A DNA stretch of 64,000 bases from Strigamia acuminata (GCA_949358305.1 OX442314.1:24357060-24421059); one strand, 5' to 3'. Positions 46,293 through 59,605 are shown, counted from the stretch's first letter. The notes: generated by a model from the sequence alone, not told the origin. Numbers and translations are program-made.

Positions 46293-47113
46293 TGTCGCGT
46301 CCTACTTTGTATAGGTTTAAATAGCGCTAACGTGTAATACTTTACCTGTGATCAATTATGCAAATACCCAAATGAATACCAAATGTATGTAAATAAACAG
46401 TTAATTTATTCACCAGGCTTTATGCCTTTAAAATACACTCAGTAATAATTCTAGAGTCGACGTGGTCAGCGTCGAACAAAGGATTTCTCAAGATGGCGTC
46501 GTCGATTCCGCGTGGTCGGCGGAACAAAGGCGGCGTCTCGAGTTGTCGTTAATTCGTCACGGATTCGTCTTCACGGACGCGGTGGAATGCTCTCTCGAGT
46601 CTTCTATCCGTGCCTGTTGTCTAGGTTTTGGTTTAGCGTCGCAGAGGCCTCGTCTAGGAACTTTGGGGTTCCTTACAAAGCACTCGGACACTCACTTCGG
46701 CGAATAATCGTCTGGGCGATTATTCTGGGTGATTTCACAAGGGCTATTCTCGTGCTTTCGCAGGAATAGCTCGCAAGTGACTTCGTGAGAGTTACAGTTT
46801 GCACTTTACTCAGCGATCCTCGATCAATCCTAACTTGTAGTTGAAGTTGGCCTGACGGTGAGGTAGTTGCTGTGTTCTTGGTGTCGTTTGTGTAAGTTCT
46901 GACTTTAGGCGGGAAACACAGCCTTTTATGCAGTGGGGTGAAGGGCCGGCGATCAACCAATGGGGGCTGACCACCAGCCGCTTCCTCCCCCTCGGGGCAC
47001 ACACCTGCCATGGGGAGGTGGAGCCAACTCGGGGGGGAACGACTCTTCAATCACAGTGACTCAGAGGACAAGTATCCGCTCTGGGGGGACACTTATCCAA
47101 CTGGGTCACCACA
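46293..47113 (-). mobile_element. Solo LTR of an LTR retrotransposon (unit 1)
   Basis: An 821-bp block bounded by TG..CA ends, in its own orientation TGTGGTGACCC...CGCGACA, and flanked by the 4-bp duplication ATTT (46289-46292 and 47114-47117). On the minus strand it has an ATTGG (CCAAT-type) motif, a TATA box CATAAAAGG (46922-46930), a GTCAGAA initiator about 25 bp downstream, and an AATAAA polyadenylation signal (46415-46420): a complete U3-R-U5 layout. No internal region is present, so it is a solo LTR from recombination. The 4-bp duplication is compatible with Ty3/gypsy-type elements. Open frames across it are not genes. Confidence 0.85.
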
Positions 47114-47194
47114 ATTTCTTATCAAGTTTTGTATATTTTTGTTGATTTTTAATCATATTTGTTCCTTTTTAATCAAAGTCGAAAACGAGTTGTA

Positions 47195-47533
47195 AATGCG
47201 TTCGTATGCGACGCGAACGCGTATTGGAGTCGATTCCAAGTTCGTATTCCATCGCAAACGCGCATTTGAGACGTAAACGAGTTTATCTTTTTCACTCTCG
47301 CTTGATCCCCCTTTATCGCGCCTCATTGCTCCTGTGAAAAAAAATATATGAGAATGCACAGAAATGAACCTTCCAATACTTACATGAAAATTGGCAACCT
47401 TGACACAAAACAGTCTATCGACACTCCCAACACCACCCCGGACATTTTTCGGAAGAGTTTGGTCCACCCGGAATCCGCAGAATAGTCTCCCCCGAAATGC
47501 GGATTTCGCGGACGCCAATCCGCGAAAAGGATA
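47195..47533. repeat. 339-bp direct repeat left of block B
   Basis: Matches 49728-50066 base for base in length with scattered substitutions (AATGCGTTCGTATG against AATGCGTCCGTATG). The two copies flank block B like the direct repeats of a composite element. The unit 2 left copy is at 63222-63560. Confidence 0.85.
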
Positions 47534-47860
47534 AAAAATTTCCAATGTATAAACTTTATTTCTGTTTTCAGTTTCCTGATATGATTAAAGAAAATCCTAA
47601 ATATTATTTCCAAACATTTATCAAATTCTTTTCAAAAGCAGTTGTGGAGGCGTCTACTACGAACGTGTCATCGTGGGCGTCAAATTTGAATATTTTTAAC
47701 TTTCTGCGTTTGCACGAATTCGCAGAATTCGTCCACTGGCATCGTGGCGACGCATGGTCGACATTTCGTATTCATATGTGACGCGCACTCTATTTACTCA
47801 CGTAGAACACACGAATCGCGCGCGTCAACGCGCACATGTAAATTTAGTTTCACTGAATCG
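47534..47860 (+). other. Short unique segment before block B
   Basis: Contains the 94-codon frame 47497-47781 (EASTTNVSSWASNL, LHEFAEFVHWHRGDAW), which is GC-richer near its end. It ends in GAATTC-rich DNA and runs into the satellite. No family recognised; it could be a fragment of an old coding sequence. The unit 2 copy is at 63561-63887. Confidence 0.25.
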
Positions 47861-49705
47861 AATACGAGTTTTGCCCTTCTTCAACGCGAAATCGTATTCG
47901 ACTCGTTTTCGAGTCGAATGCGAGTTTTGCCCTTCTTCAACGCGAAATCGTATTCGACTCGTTTTCGAGTCGAATACGAGTTTTGCCCTTCTTCAACGCG
48001 AAATCGTATTCGACTCGTTTTCGAGTCGAATGCGAGTTTTGCCCTTCTTCAACGCGAAATCGTATTCGACTCGTTTTCGAGTCGAATGCGAATTTTGCCC
48101 TTCTTCAACGCGAAATCGTATTCGACTCGTTTTCAAGTCGAATACGAGTTTTGCCCTTCTTCAACGCGAAATCGTATTCGACTCGTTTTCGAGTCGAATG
48201 CGAGTTTTGCCCTTCTTCAACGCGAAATCGTATTCGACTCGTTTTCGAGTCGAATGCGAATTTTGCCCTTCTTCAACGCGAAATCGTATTCGACTCGTTT
48301 TCGAGTCGAATACGAGTTTTGCCCTTCTTCAACGCGAAATCGTATTCGACTCGTTTTCGAGTCAAATACGAGTTTTGCCCTTCTTCAACGCGAAATCGTA
48401 TTCGACTCGTTTTCGAGTCGAATACGAGATAGTCGATGACCCGTTCCCGGACTTTGACTCGTACGACTCGTATTCGAGATGTATTCGAGATGTATTCGAA
48501 TTGTATTCGAGTCGCATTCGAGATGGTCGATGATTTCCACTCGCTCGTATACGCGTTGTATACGAGCTCGTATTTTGATCGTAATCGTAAACGAATCGTT
48601 TACAAGTCGTATACAAGTTGTATACGACGTGTATACACCTCGTATACGAACGAAGTTTGGAAAATCCACCGGATACTTACTACGACATGAAAACACATAG
48701 TAGTCACATACGTCTTATTTGGAAATTGTGTTTTCACAAACTTCGTTCGTATACGAGGTGTATACACGTCGTATACGACTTGTATACGACTTGTAAACGA
48801 TTCGTTTACGATTACGATCAAAATACGAGCTCGTATACAACGCGTATACGAGCGAGTGGAAATCATCGACCATCTCGAATACGACTCGAATTCGATTCGT
48901 ATTCGATTCGAATACGATTCGAATTCGATTCGAATACGAATACGATCAAAATACGAACTCGTAACAACTCGAATACAAATCAAAGTCCGGGAAACAAAAA
49001 TCGACCATCTCGTATACGATTCGAAAGCGAATCGAATACGATTTCGCGTTGAAGAAGGGCAAAATTCGCATTCGACTCGAAAACGAGTCGAATACGAATT
49101 CGCATTCGACTCGAAAACGAGTCGAATACGATTTCGCGTTGAAGAAGGGCAAAATTCGCATTCGACTCGAAAACGAGTCGAATACGATTTCGCGTTGAAG
49201 AAGGGCAAAACTCGCATTCGACTCGAAAACGAGTCGAATACGATTTCGCGTTGAGAAAGGGCAAAATTCGCATTCGACTCGAAAACGAGTCGAATACGAT
49301 TTCGCGTTGAAGAAGGGCAAAACTCGCATTCGACTCGAAAACGAGTCGAATACGATTTCGCATTCGACTCGAAAACGAGTCGAATACGATTTCGCGTCGA
49401 AGAAGGGCAAAATTCGCATTCGACTCGAAAACGAGTCGAATACGATTTCGCGTTGAAGAAGGGCAAAACTCGCATTCGACTCGAAAACGAGTCGAATACG
49501 ATTTCGCGTTGAGAAAGGGCAAAATTCGCATTCGACTCGAAAACGAGTCGAATACGATTTCGCGTTGAAGAAGGGCAAAACTCGCATTCGACTCGAAAAC
49601 GAGTCGAATACGATTTCGCATTCGACTCGAAAACGAGTCGAATACGATTTCGCGTCGAAGAAGGGCAAAATTTGCATTCGACTCGAAAACGAGTCGAATA
49701 CGAGA
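47860..49705. repeat. Block B: palindromic 56-bp satellite array (unit 1)
   Basis: The left side has about ten plus-sense 56-bp monomers (47866-48430), then core palindromic DNA with one 77-bp spacer (48660-48736), then about twelve minus-sense monomers (49020-49705). The dyad is GTATTCGACTCG-TTTT-CGAGTCGAATAC. On the right a higher-order repeat of 258 bp is visible: truncated monomers joined as GATTTCGCATTCGACTCG at 49354 and 49612, and CGCGTCGAAG at 49396 and 49654. Block B monomers differ from block A by paired changes that keep the hairpin. Confidence 0.9.
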
Positions 49706-49727
49706 TCATTTTTTGATCTGGGTCGTG

Positions 49728-50066
49728 AATGCGTCCGTATGTCACGCGAACGCGTGTTGGAGTCGATTCCGAGTTCGTATTCCATCTTGAACGCGCATTG
49801 GAGACGTAAACCAGTTTATTTTACCCACTCTCGCTCGATCCCGCTTCATCGCTCCTTGTCGCTCCTGTGAAAAAAAATACATGAGAATGTGCAGAAATGA
49901 ACCTTCCAATACTCACATGAAAATTGACAACCTTGACACAAAACAGTCTATTGACACTCCCAACACCACCCCGGATGTTTTCCGGAAAAGTTTGGTCCAC
50001 CCGGAATCCCCAGAATAGTCGCCCCCGAAATGCGGATTTCGCGGAAGCCAATCCGCGAAAAGGATA
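49728..50066. repeat. 339-bp direct repeat right of block B
   Basis: Partner of 47195-47533. It ends about 46 bp before the start of unit 2 (50113), with a GGCGCGCCGACGCG GC-rich junction in between. Confidence 0.85.
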
Positions 50067-51170
50067 TGTTTTTAGCGGCGCGCCGACGCGTCCGCCACGC
50101 CCGTCTGGAGAGCTTAACCTTATGGCGCGCATGCGGATTTCTCGGAGTGCGAAAGGGACCCTATTTTTAACATTACGGCGGCCTATACCTTGACCCCCTG
50201 TTCGCAGTCTCATGGCTGATTTTGCGGATTTCACTTATTTGTATATTCCGCACGATCGCGCGCGTTTTATCAACCTTGGGAAAGCCGCTTTCTCAAATTT
50301 GCAAATTCCACATTGTGTGAACATGCTACAACGCTTCTGTGCGCGTCAATAAAAAAAAAACCGATTAGAAATGAAATTCAGGGTTTTGTTAAAATAAAAA
50401 TTATACAATATAATCAGTCTATAATGCTTCTATAATGCTGTTGGTTTAATCAGCACATTGTAATCGTGTGAAAACACGCGCGCTCGCAATAATACATTAC
50501 CCAATGTACTTGCACTGGCATGGACCCATCAGTGCGCACTTTCCCGTGCGTGCTGCTTGCACTATTTACATCAATTGTTGCTCCACAGGTTGCGCGACCT
50601 GCCGGGCAGTTAAGACGTACTAGAATAACCTCAGGATTTGATAAAACCTGATTTTTGGATGACACTAAGTAAATGGCAGTGAATGTGAGATGTGAGATAC
50701 ACGATGAATTTAATAAAATTTATATTTCCTAATCATGGGATTGGTTTCACGTTTCATAATCCAACAATTAAGTAGAATATCATTATTGCAATTGATTAAA
50801 ACAAATTTTTTTTACAAATTCTTTGGTTTTACATTTTAAATTTATTTTCCAATAGTTGGCACCATCGCAATTGCTGCGAGTTTAAAACACTGCATTCAGC
50901 AGAATTTACTGCACTTTCAAATCAAGGCCAGGCATACCTACTGCAAAGTAATGTATAAACCATAAAGAAGCCTTTGATTCGGAATTGCCTGTAGGTAATT
51001 CTGCGCTGGTCTCCAATGGAAATGTCCGCGCCGGTCTTCCGTGCACGGGAAGTCCACAGAAAGTCCGTGCATTCCGTGCGCTGGGAGTCCGTGCGTCGTA
51101 CCGCGTGATCTTGCATTGTTTTTTGTGGGCTTTTCCTGATTAGGATTACTTCCTTTTTAACTCTTGAAGA

Positions 51171-54100
51171 ATTAAGTTTGTTTTTTTTGCTCCAAAACGT
51201 CCCAAAACGCCTGAAAATCGCGCAACTCGAGGCAAAACATTACAGTGTGTATTCAAATCAAAACTAGCTACAAATACATGCTGAAATTAGCTAAATTTTC
51301 AAATTTTTTGGCTTTCAAGAAGTAATGGAAACATTTGACATAACGTGGATCAGTTGCATTCAAAAACTAAAATATTTTGTGTTTTACTTCAATTTTAAAC
51401 TAAAAATGATGTCATTTTCTGTTTAAACCCCTGTTAAAGCTTGAAATACATTTTAACTAAAAGAAATAAGTTTGTTTTTTTCTTCGGCAGTGACGTGTAC
51501 ACACGAGCACGCCTGAGAACGCCAAAAAATGCTAAAAAAACGCTCAAAAACGCCTGAAAATCGCGCAACTCGAGGCAAAACATTAATTTTTCATCTTTAT
51601 TTCAACTTTTGTGACGTTTAAAATTGTGTTCTCATGTTTTTTGCCTCAAGTTGCATTGTCATCTGGCGTTTTGGAGTGTTTTTATGTGTTCGCAGGCGTT
51701 CGCAGGCGTTTTTTGGCGTTGTCACTCACTCAAGTGGCCAATTTTAGCATTTTCCGTAGTAAAAATGGCCGTTTTTCGTCAAAATGGCCATTTTTAGCCA
51801 TTTTTCAGAGTAAAAATGTTTTTTTTTCACCGTTTTTATAGTAAAATGGCCATTTTTAGTCGTTTTTTTAATCAAAAATGGCCGTTTTTATCGTTGAAAC
51901 GTTATTAAAATGTAACGTTTCAATGGCGTTTTGATCTCGCCTCATTTCCGGTTTTGAAAATTAATAAACGCCCCGGCGTTTATTCGAGGCAACACCCAAC
52001 TTGGGCTTTTATTCGCGTCGCACCGCATCATCATCTCACCTTGCCTCCCGTCTTGAAAATTTATAAACGCCCCGGCGTTTATTCAAGGCAAACCATTGTT
52101 TATGTAAGTTTTTCCTGATTAGGGTTACTTCCTTTAGAAGAAACACGTTTATTTCTTCTCGCTTAATCTTGAGTCGTGATCTCGCCTCGTTTCTGGTCTT
52201 AAAAATTAATAAACACCCCGGCTTTTATTCAAGGCAATACGGTACGTTTATGAAACCCAACTTGGGCTTTCATTTTAAAAAAAGCGCGTGTTCTTACGTC
52301 GAACTAAGAGATACAGGTGAATTAGCAACGCCTAATTTGATTTAATAAATAAAGCAAACAACATCTCGCCTCACTTCTGGCGTTTGTTCGAGGCAAGCCA
52401 TTGTTTTTGCATTTTTTTTCCTGATTAGGGTTACTTCCTTTTTAACTCTTGAAGAAATAAGTATGTTTTTTTTACTCGGCAGTGACGTGTACGCGCGAGT
52501 ACGCCTGAGAACGCCAAAAAATACTCCAAAACGCCTGAAAATCGTGCAACTCGAGGCAAAACATTAATTGTTTATTTTTGTTTCAACTTTTGTAACGTTT
52601 ACAATTGTGTTCTCATGTTTTTTGCCTCAAGTTGCATTGTCATTTTGCGTTTTGGGGCGTTTTTAGGCATTTTTAGGCATTTGCGGGCGTTCTTGGGCGT
52701 TTTTTGGCGTTGTCATTCAATCAAATAGCCATTTTTAGCCATTTTTACCCATTTTTCATAGAAAAATGGTCATTTTTAGCCGTTTTTCATCCAAAATGGC
52801 CGTTTTTCATCCAAAAGGGCCGTTTTTCATCCAAAATGGAATAATTGTTGTGTCCGGATTTTATGTCATTTATTGTCTTAATTAAAGTTAACAAAGTGTC
52901 TTTAATTTTTGCTTTTCTTGAATTTCAGCTTTTTAGATATTTTTACATATTAAACTTTCATTTTTTGTGATTTATTAAAAGTTACAGTGTTTTCATGAAT
53001 TTTAGTGTCTATGATATTGATATTATCTTTATTCATTGCTATTTAAAGTTTTATTACTTCTCTGTGTCTTATTTCTTTAATTCTTGCTCATTTTGTGTGA
53101 TTTTGGATGATTTTTAGTGCATCCGTCGATTTACAGATCACTTGCGTAAGACGCGTGACGTCATATTTCTTAATCTAGTTCGGTTGTGTTCAAACTTCTA
53201 ACCTTTTGTTTGGACCTTATTCTTGTGTTATGGATAGGTTTTAGAATTGATTTAGACTAATTTGGGGGTGATCTGTCGATTGGTTTGCTTTATTTTTGTC
53301 CCGGAACGGTCGTTTTGTCGTTTCGAGCGTTTGTTGTCGGTACGCACTTGTGCGCTGCTGACCGAGTTCATTCCGTTCGGCAAACGATTATTTTCAAGTG
53401 TTCTTTTAATAAATAGTGCTTTTGTTGTAGGAAATTACATTTCCTAATGTTATTTTATTCAATACAGTGTGTATTCTTGATTTTATTCTTGTGTTGAAAT
53501 TCAAATGTCGTGTTTTGCCGCTCTAGCGGATTTGAAGTGGGCGCCATGTTGGATTTCCCCGCTAATTTCTTTATTTATCCATTTCATTTGTCTTTTTGAA
53601 AATGAATAAACGCCCCGGCGTTTATGCGAGGCAAGCCATAGTTTTTGTAGGTTCTTTCCTGATTAGGGTTACTTGTGACGTGCACGCGCGAGCTCGCCTG
53701 AGGACGCCAAAAAAAGCTCAAAAACGCCCCAAAACGCCTGAAAATCGCGCAACTCGAAGCAAAAAATTACAGTTTGAATTCAAATCAAAACTAACCACAA
53801 ATACATGCTACAATTAGGTAAATTTTCAAATTTTTTATCAATAAATGATGACTTTCAAGAAGTATGACAACATTTGACAAAATTTAGACCAGTTGCATTT
53901 AAAAACTAAAATATTTTGTGTTTTACTTCAATTTTAAACCAAAAATGACGTCATTTTTTGTTTAAACCGGCGTTTATTTGAGGCAAACACGCCGCTGAGA
54001 ACGCCAAAAAATGCTCAAAAACACTCCAAAAGACCTGAAAATCGCGCAACTTGAGGCAAAAAATTAATTTTTCATCTTTGTTTCAACTTTTGTGACGTTT

Positions 54101-54941
54101 AAAATTGTGTTTTCAAGTTTTATGCCTCAAGTTGCATTGTCATCTGGCGTTTTGGGGCGTTTTGGGGCGTTCGCAGGCGTTTGCACGCGTTTTTTGGCGT
54201 TGTCACTCACTCAAGTGGCCATTTTTAGCCAATTTTCGAAGTAAAAATGGCCTTTTTTTATTAAAATGGCCATTTTCAGCCATTTGTCATAGTAAAAATG
54301 GCCATTTTCAGCCATTTTTTATAGTAAAAATGGCCATTTTTCATCCAAAATGGCCGTTTTTCATCCAAAATGACCATTTTTATCATTGACACGCTATAAA
54401 AATGTAACGTTTCAATGGCGTTTTGACGGAACCGGTAAGTTTTGAAATTTCCCGTGTCCCGTTATTGTGACTCCTCGTCCGGTTTCTCAGAACCGAAACC
54501 CTAATACAGGTGAATTAGTGACGCCTAATTTGTTTTAACAAATAAAGCAAACAACATCTCGCCTCACTTCCAGTCTTGAAAATTAGTAAACGCCCCGGCG
54601 TTTATTCGAGGCAAGCCGTTGTTTTTACAGTAATTTCCTGGTTAGGGTTATTTTTTTTTTAACTCTTGAAGAAATAAGTTTGTTTTTTTCTCGCCTGCAC
54701 GCGCGAGCTCGCATGAGAATGCTAAAAAATAAGCAAAAACGTTCTAAAACGCCCCAAAACGCTTCAAAATGCTCCAAAAAGCCTGAAAATCGTGCCACTC
54801 AAAGCAAAAAATTATGTTCGCATGTTTTTTGCCTCAAGTTGCACGGTTATCTGGCGTTTTGGTGCGTTCTTGGGGCGTTTTGGTGCGTTCTTGGGGCGTT
54901 TTCGGGCGTTTTTTTGGCGTTGTCACTCACTCCCACACTTT
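51171..54941. repeat. Foldback repeats rich in GGCGTTTT/AAAACGCC (unit 2)
   Basis: Copy of 34790-38560 at an offset of 16,381 bp, with the same internal order. Confidence 0.75.
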
Positions 54942-56611
54942 GCTGTCTTGTTTATTACAATTTGGTTTAGCTGTTGTATTTATTTTTATTTGTTTTATGG
55001 TTATTTAATGTGTTTTTGTAGCATTCAAAATGTTTTGTTGCCTAATTTCTCGTTTTGGCGCCAACTGTTTGTTTGACAACGCCGTGTCAGAATTTAGGGA
55101 TGATTCTGCTTTGGTTTCTAATTAAAAAAAAAATGTTGTTTTAATTTCAATTGTAACTGCTTATTATAACGTTATTATTAGTATTTTGTAAAGGTTCATT
55201 CTTTTTCCATGTTAATAAAAAATGAAGTAACTTTCGGTGAAAAAAAAAACAGTTAAATGCGGATCAAAATTAAACACACACGAGAAGTTTAATAAACGTC
55301 CCGGCGTTTATTCGAGGCAATACGGTACATTTGTGAAACCCAACTTGGAACCCGAAAATAACGTGGGGCCGTCTGAACACCTGGATTTGAATTTTCGTCT
55401 ACGCGCGCGCCGACGCATGGGGAATGCGGGGTGGGGTTCCTTCCCAGTGTTCCGAACGAGTCAATTTCACCCCGAAAATATCCCGAAATTGCTGATACAT
55501 GCATTTCGAGCCAGAAATATTGATCTTCATGTAAATTTTGATTGTTTAGCTTTTTTTTGAAATTTTACAAATTTTTCTCATCTCCTGCCTTCCTCGCTCA
55601 TTTAACACCAAAATGGCCTGCATTGAGGATTTTTCCCATAATCCTTTTCACACGTATGGAGCGCAAACAGTCGCAATAAATGAAATCAGCGGAATTCGGC
55701 CTTGAGTTTGCGACGCCATCTTGAATACGAGTAACAGCACAGTATGGTGTCAATTATTCGAACTGATCGTAAGGCATGGGACAAAAATTGATTAAAAACG
55801 AACAAACATGATTAAAAATCAACAAAAATCGACTGAAATCGGACAATAATCAATTCAGAATGACAAATAACGATTAAAATTGGCAAAAATTGTCACAAAT
55901 AGAGAAAAACCGATTAAAAATCAGCAAGAAACCAATAGAAATTGATAAAATCAAATAAAAATTAACAAATATCCATTTTGTTTGCTTTTAAACAAATTAA
56001 GAACTTTGAAAACACACGACAATTTTAAACAGTAAACACCGGGGTCAAATAAGCGCCGCTACTCGTTTAAACACCGGGGAGGTGTTAGTGAAGTGCCTCG
56101 AGTGGAGAAATTAATAAACGCTCGAGGCACCACGGTAGGCTTATTAAACACAAAATATGAAACGCTCGATCTTCAACAGGCGCACACGCCCGAGAACACC
56201 TCGGCATGCCTCAGCACTCTCCAAGAAACGAGAAAAACCAAGGCAAAAAAAAAAAAAATACACCAAAATTAGGACTAAAATCAAACACACATGGGGCCCG
56301 GAAGATTGATAACATCCCGGCATATATTCAAGGCAGTACGCCATGTTTTTTCCACCATTTTGTAAGTTTATTTCAATATTCATAAAGTTTATTGCTTTTT
56401 GTATCATTAGTAGTATTCCCTTGTGTGATGTGGTTTTATAAATATCACACACAACTGCTTCTGCTGTTTTCTTCACGTTTATGCTTCGTGTATGCACGTG
56501 AAGCCCTCGCACATCTTTTGAGCACCTGTACACATTTGGACACGCTCAAGGTGCTACATCGCGCGCTCAAACGCACTAGATCGCGCGCGCAAACGCGCTA
56601 CATCACGCATA

Positions 56612-57005
56612 TTAGGGATAAGAACAGACCGGGATAGGGACTGGACTGGTAATGTTTGCCCTATGCGGATACGGGACGGGACGGGATTACAGTTGCTAAA
56701 TTCGTACTGCGAGGCGGAGACAATTTTCTAATTCCAGTTGTTATTTATCACTATTAAGCCTAATATTGAGCCTGATAATGCTAAAATAAAGTAAATAAAC
56801 AACAACAACAAACTCATTATTAAAAGTAAATTACACTGTATGACCAAAATATTGTTGTTTCTTTACTTTATTTTAGCATTATTAGGCCTAATATTAGGCT
56901 TAATACTGATTTATTTCAATTATGCAATCATACGCGCGTATTACGCTAACGTAATGGACCCGGGACGGGTCGGGACCCGAAAATTGGTCCCGTTCTCATC
57001 CCTAA
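56612..57005. mobile_element. 394-bp foldback element (unit 2 copy)
   Basis: Same element as 40231-40624, duplicated with the array unit, with the same CGCATA flanks. Confidence 0.8.
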
Positions 57006-58884
57006 CGCATATATATATCGCAGACATATCGCGCCCACGACAAAGCACAAACCCATGGCAGTCACCAAAGAATATTTACGCCGCTTCCACGCACGTTTTA
57101 TTTTCTCACAGGCCTCTACACATTTAACTTGCGCGCGCACTTGCTACGTGCTCGTGTGGTCACAATAAATACCTAATTTTCATTAAAATAACGAATGAAC
57201 GAAATCACTTCAACCACACTTGCTACGGTCGACGCATCGACGGCGATTCGCATGCGTTACCCCAAATACCGATAAAAAATCGCAGAAAACACTAATCCCG
57301 ACCCAAAAACCGCCAAAATTACCCTCAACACACGCCAACAACCTTCCACCACTTAAATTACACCGGAAAAAAACAATTTCAAACCGAAAAATCAACAAAA
57401 AAGGCCAAAAAAATATTGCAAACAAAGAGAAAAGATCAATTATCGAGGCAAATCCCCACCACAAAACAACGCATCGCCGGTATACACTTAAGCGTACAGT
57501 GCACAACACTACTGTTTATTTTCAATGATCCAATAAATAAAATTTGAAACAAAGTTGAGTGGAATTGTACGTTTCTTGTATATTAAAGTTTTTATTTTGT
57601 TTGTTTACACTTAATTTTTTTTTTCCATCATAGAATGGCGACTCGATACTTTTGTAGCTCGAATTCACTTCGTAAACGTGGTCGGTGTTCATCACGCGTC
57701 AATGCGCTCGTGCAATAGTATAGGCGCGCATACGATTTGATGCGCGCAAGACTTGCAAAACTTGCACGGAATTTGGGCAATTTTTGACAAATTTCAGCAG
57801 ATTTTTGCCTGTATTTGACAAATTTCAGAAGATTTTTGCCTATATTTGACAAATTTCAGAAGATTTCCTCAATCCTCAAACATTTGCTGAAATTTCTCAT
57901 AAAATTTCTAAAATTAATTGAAATTTGTCTGAAATTTGTCTGGAATTTGTCAAATATTGTCAAAAATCCGTGGAAATTTGTCAAATACTGGCAAAAATCC
58001 ATGTAAATTTGTCAAAAATTGCCATAATTCGGTGCAAATTGTGTTAGATATTGGAAAAATTTATTTTAACGCTTCCAACGCGCCAGTAAATCGCGCGTGC
58101 ACACGCATGGATTTTTCGTCATAGTTGGATGCGCGCAAACCTCACGTAACTTGCGCCAAAATTTGGCAATTTTTGACAAATTTCAGCAGATTTTTGCCAG
58201 TATTTGACAAATTTCCACTGATTTTTGACAATATTTGACCCAACAACTGCGCCACGTTCCAGGCGCCGGTTTAGGCATTTTAGACCCGTTTTAGACCGTT
58301 TTAGATGGCGAAAACGTTCTCTCCATCATTTTCTACCCCTGGGTGAGGTTTTCAGCGTTCATGATTGATGAAAAAGCTGTTTTCTAACTAGCTGTCCCAT
58401 TGCTAGTTTTGGCGTCAGGTTTTAGCAACCTTCCGATCCGACTCTGTCGTCTGCACGACCTCCAAGACTGTTTTAGGGTTAATTTGAGTCAAATAATTCA
58501 TTCTGGGGGTTGTTTTGGGTTTTTTACAAGTGTGTTTTTGTAGTTTTTATTGGTTTCAAACATTGTCAATTCTTTATACAAGTGTAACTTTCATTTCTCT
58601 GTATTTTGAGAACTTTGCATTGCAGCAAAGTTCATTTCTTGCCCCTTAATTATTGTGTAATTGTTGGTTTTCAAGCCCGTTTTTTAACAATAACTTTATT
58701 TGAAGTGCCTATTGTTTCAGGCACGTGCTTCCACGTGCCTTTTATTGTTGAGCAATTTCTTGGGCAGTTGCGCTCCTGTTGCTAGCATTGCCGCGCGTTC
58801 TCCGCGCGCGTACTCGCGTTTCGCATCACACACATTCGGATTCGATGGCCTATCGCGGCGGCACATTGTGTGGCATAGCGCGGC

Positions 58885-58965
58885 ACGTTGCAATTACGTG
58901 ACGTGGCACGTTGCTGTTACGTGACGCGATAGCCAGTATTTAAGCAGGGGATTCCATCATCGTTT
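58885..58965 (+). promoter_or_regulatory. Inward-pointing promoter-like segment, left arm of block A (unit 2)
   Basis: TATTTAAG at 58937-58944 with the paired TTACGTGAC sites upstream, as in unit 1. Confidence 0.5.
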
Positions 58966-59009
58966 ACACAAATGCGCATTGCAACGTGGAGGCGCATTCG
59001 AGTCCTTTT

Positions 59010-59330
59010 CCCAAGCGAAATCGTATTTGATTCGCTTTTGAATCGAATACGAGTTTTGTCCTTTTTCAACGCGAAATCGTATTCGATTCGCTTTCGAATC
59101 GAATACGAGTTTTGTTTTTTTTCAACGCGAAATCGTATTCGATTCGCTTTTGAATCGAATACGAGTTTTGTCCTTTTTCAACGCGAAATCGTATTTGATT
59201 CGCTTTCGAATCGAATACGAGTTTTGCCCTTTCTCAACGCAAAATCGTATTTGATTCGCATCCGAATCAAATACGAGATTTGTCCTTTTTCAAAGCGAAA
59301 TCGTATTCGATTCGCTGTCGAATCGTATAC
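59010..59330 (+). repeat. 56-bp hairpin satellite, six monomers (block A left arm, unit 2)
   Basis: Same monomer as 43925-44320, plus-strand sense. Two monomers carry ATTTGATTCG on the left of the dyad. In the one near 59250 the partner is CGAATCAAAT, so pairing is restored. Confidence 0.9.
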
Positions 59331-59605
59331 GAGATGGTCGATTTTTGTTTCCCGGACTTTGATTCGTATTCGAGTTGTTACGAGTTCGTATTTTGATCGT
59401 ATTCGTATTCGAATCGAATTCGAATCGTATTCGAATCGAATACGAATCGAATTCGAGTCGTATTCGAGATGGTCGATGATTTCCACTCGCTCGTATACGC
59501 GTTGTATACGAGCTCGTATTTTGATCGTAATCGTAAACAAATCGTTTACAAGTCGTATACAAGTTGTATACGACGTGTATACACCTCGTATACGAACGAA
59601 GTTTG

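Larger units (their letters stand above)
33732..50112. repeat. Tandem array, unit 1 (16,381 bp)
   Basis: The sequence from CTTAACCTTATGGCGCGCAT at 33732 recurs at 50113, and the following 8.7 kb match at a constant offset of 16,381 with essentially no differences seen. Beyond block A the offset becomes 16,027, so unit 2 is 354 bp shorter, all within block A. The sequence left of 33732 is not repeated before 50113, so 33732 marks the array edge. No gene with recognisable function was found in the unit. Confidence 0.9.

Noticed and set aside
46462-47195. Open frames of 61-125 codons on both strands
   Set aside because: They lie inside the solo LTR and are explained by its higher GC content.
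47866-48430. CRISPR-like array of regular repeats
   Set aside because: The 56-bp units are directly tandem with no variable spacers, and the DNA is eukaryotic. It is a satellite.
47744-49785. Open frames of 231-381 codons in block B
   Set aside because: Same cause as in block A. Overlapping frames encode shifted versions of the same periodic peptide.
50113-58700. Exact duplicate as a pure assembly error
   Set aside because: Unit 2 differs in monomer number, spacer orientation and small changes near 58806-58845, so a true second copy is more likely, though long reads should confirm it.
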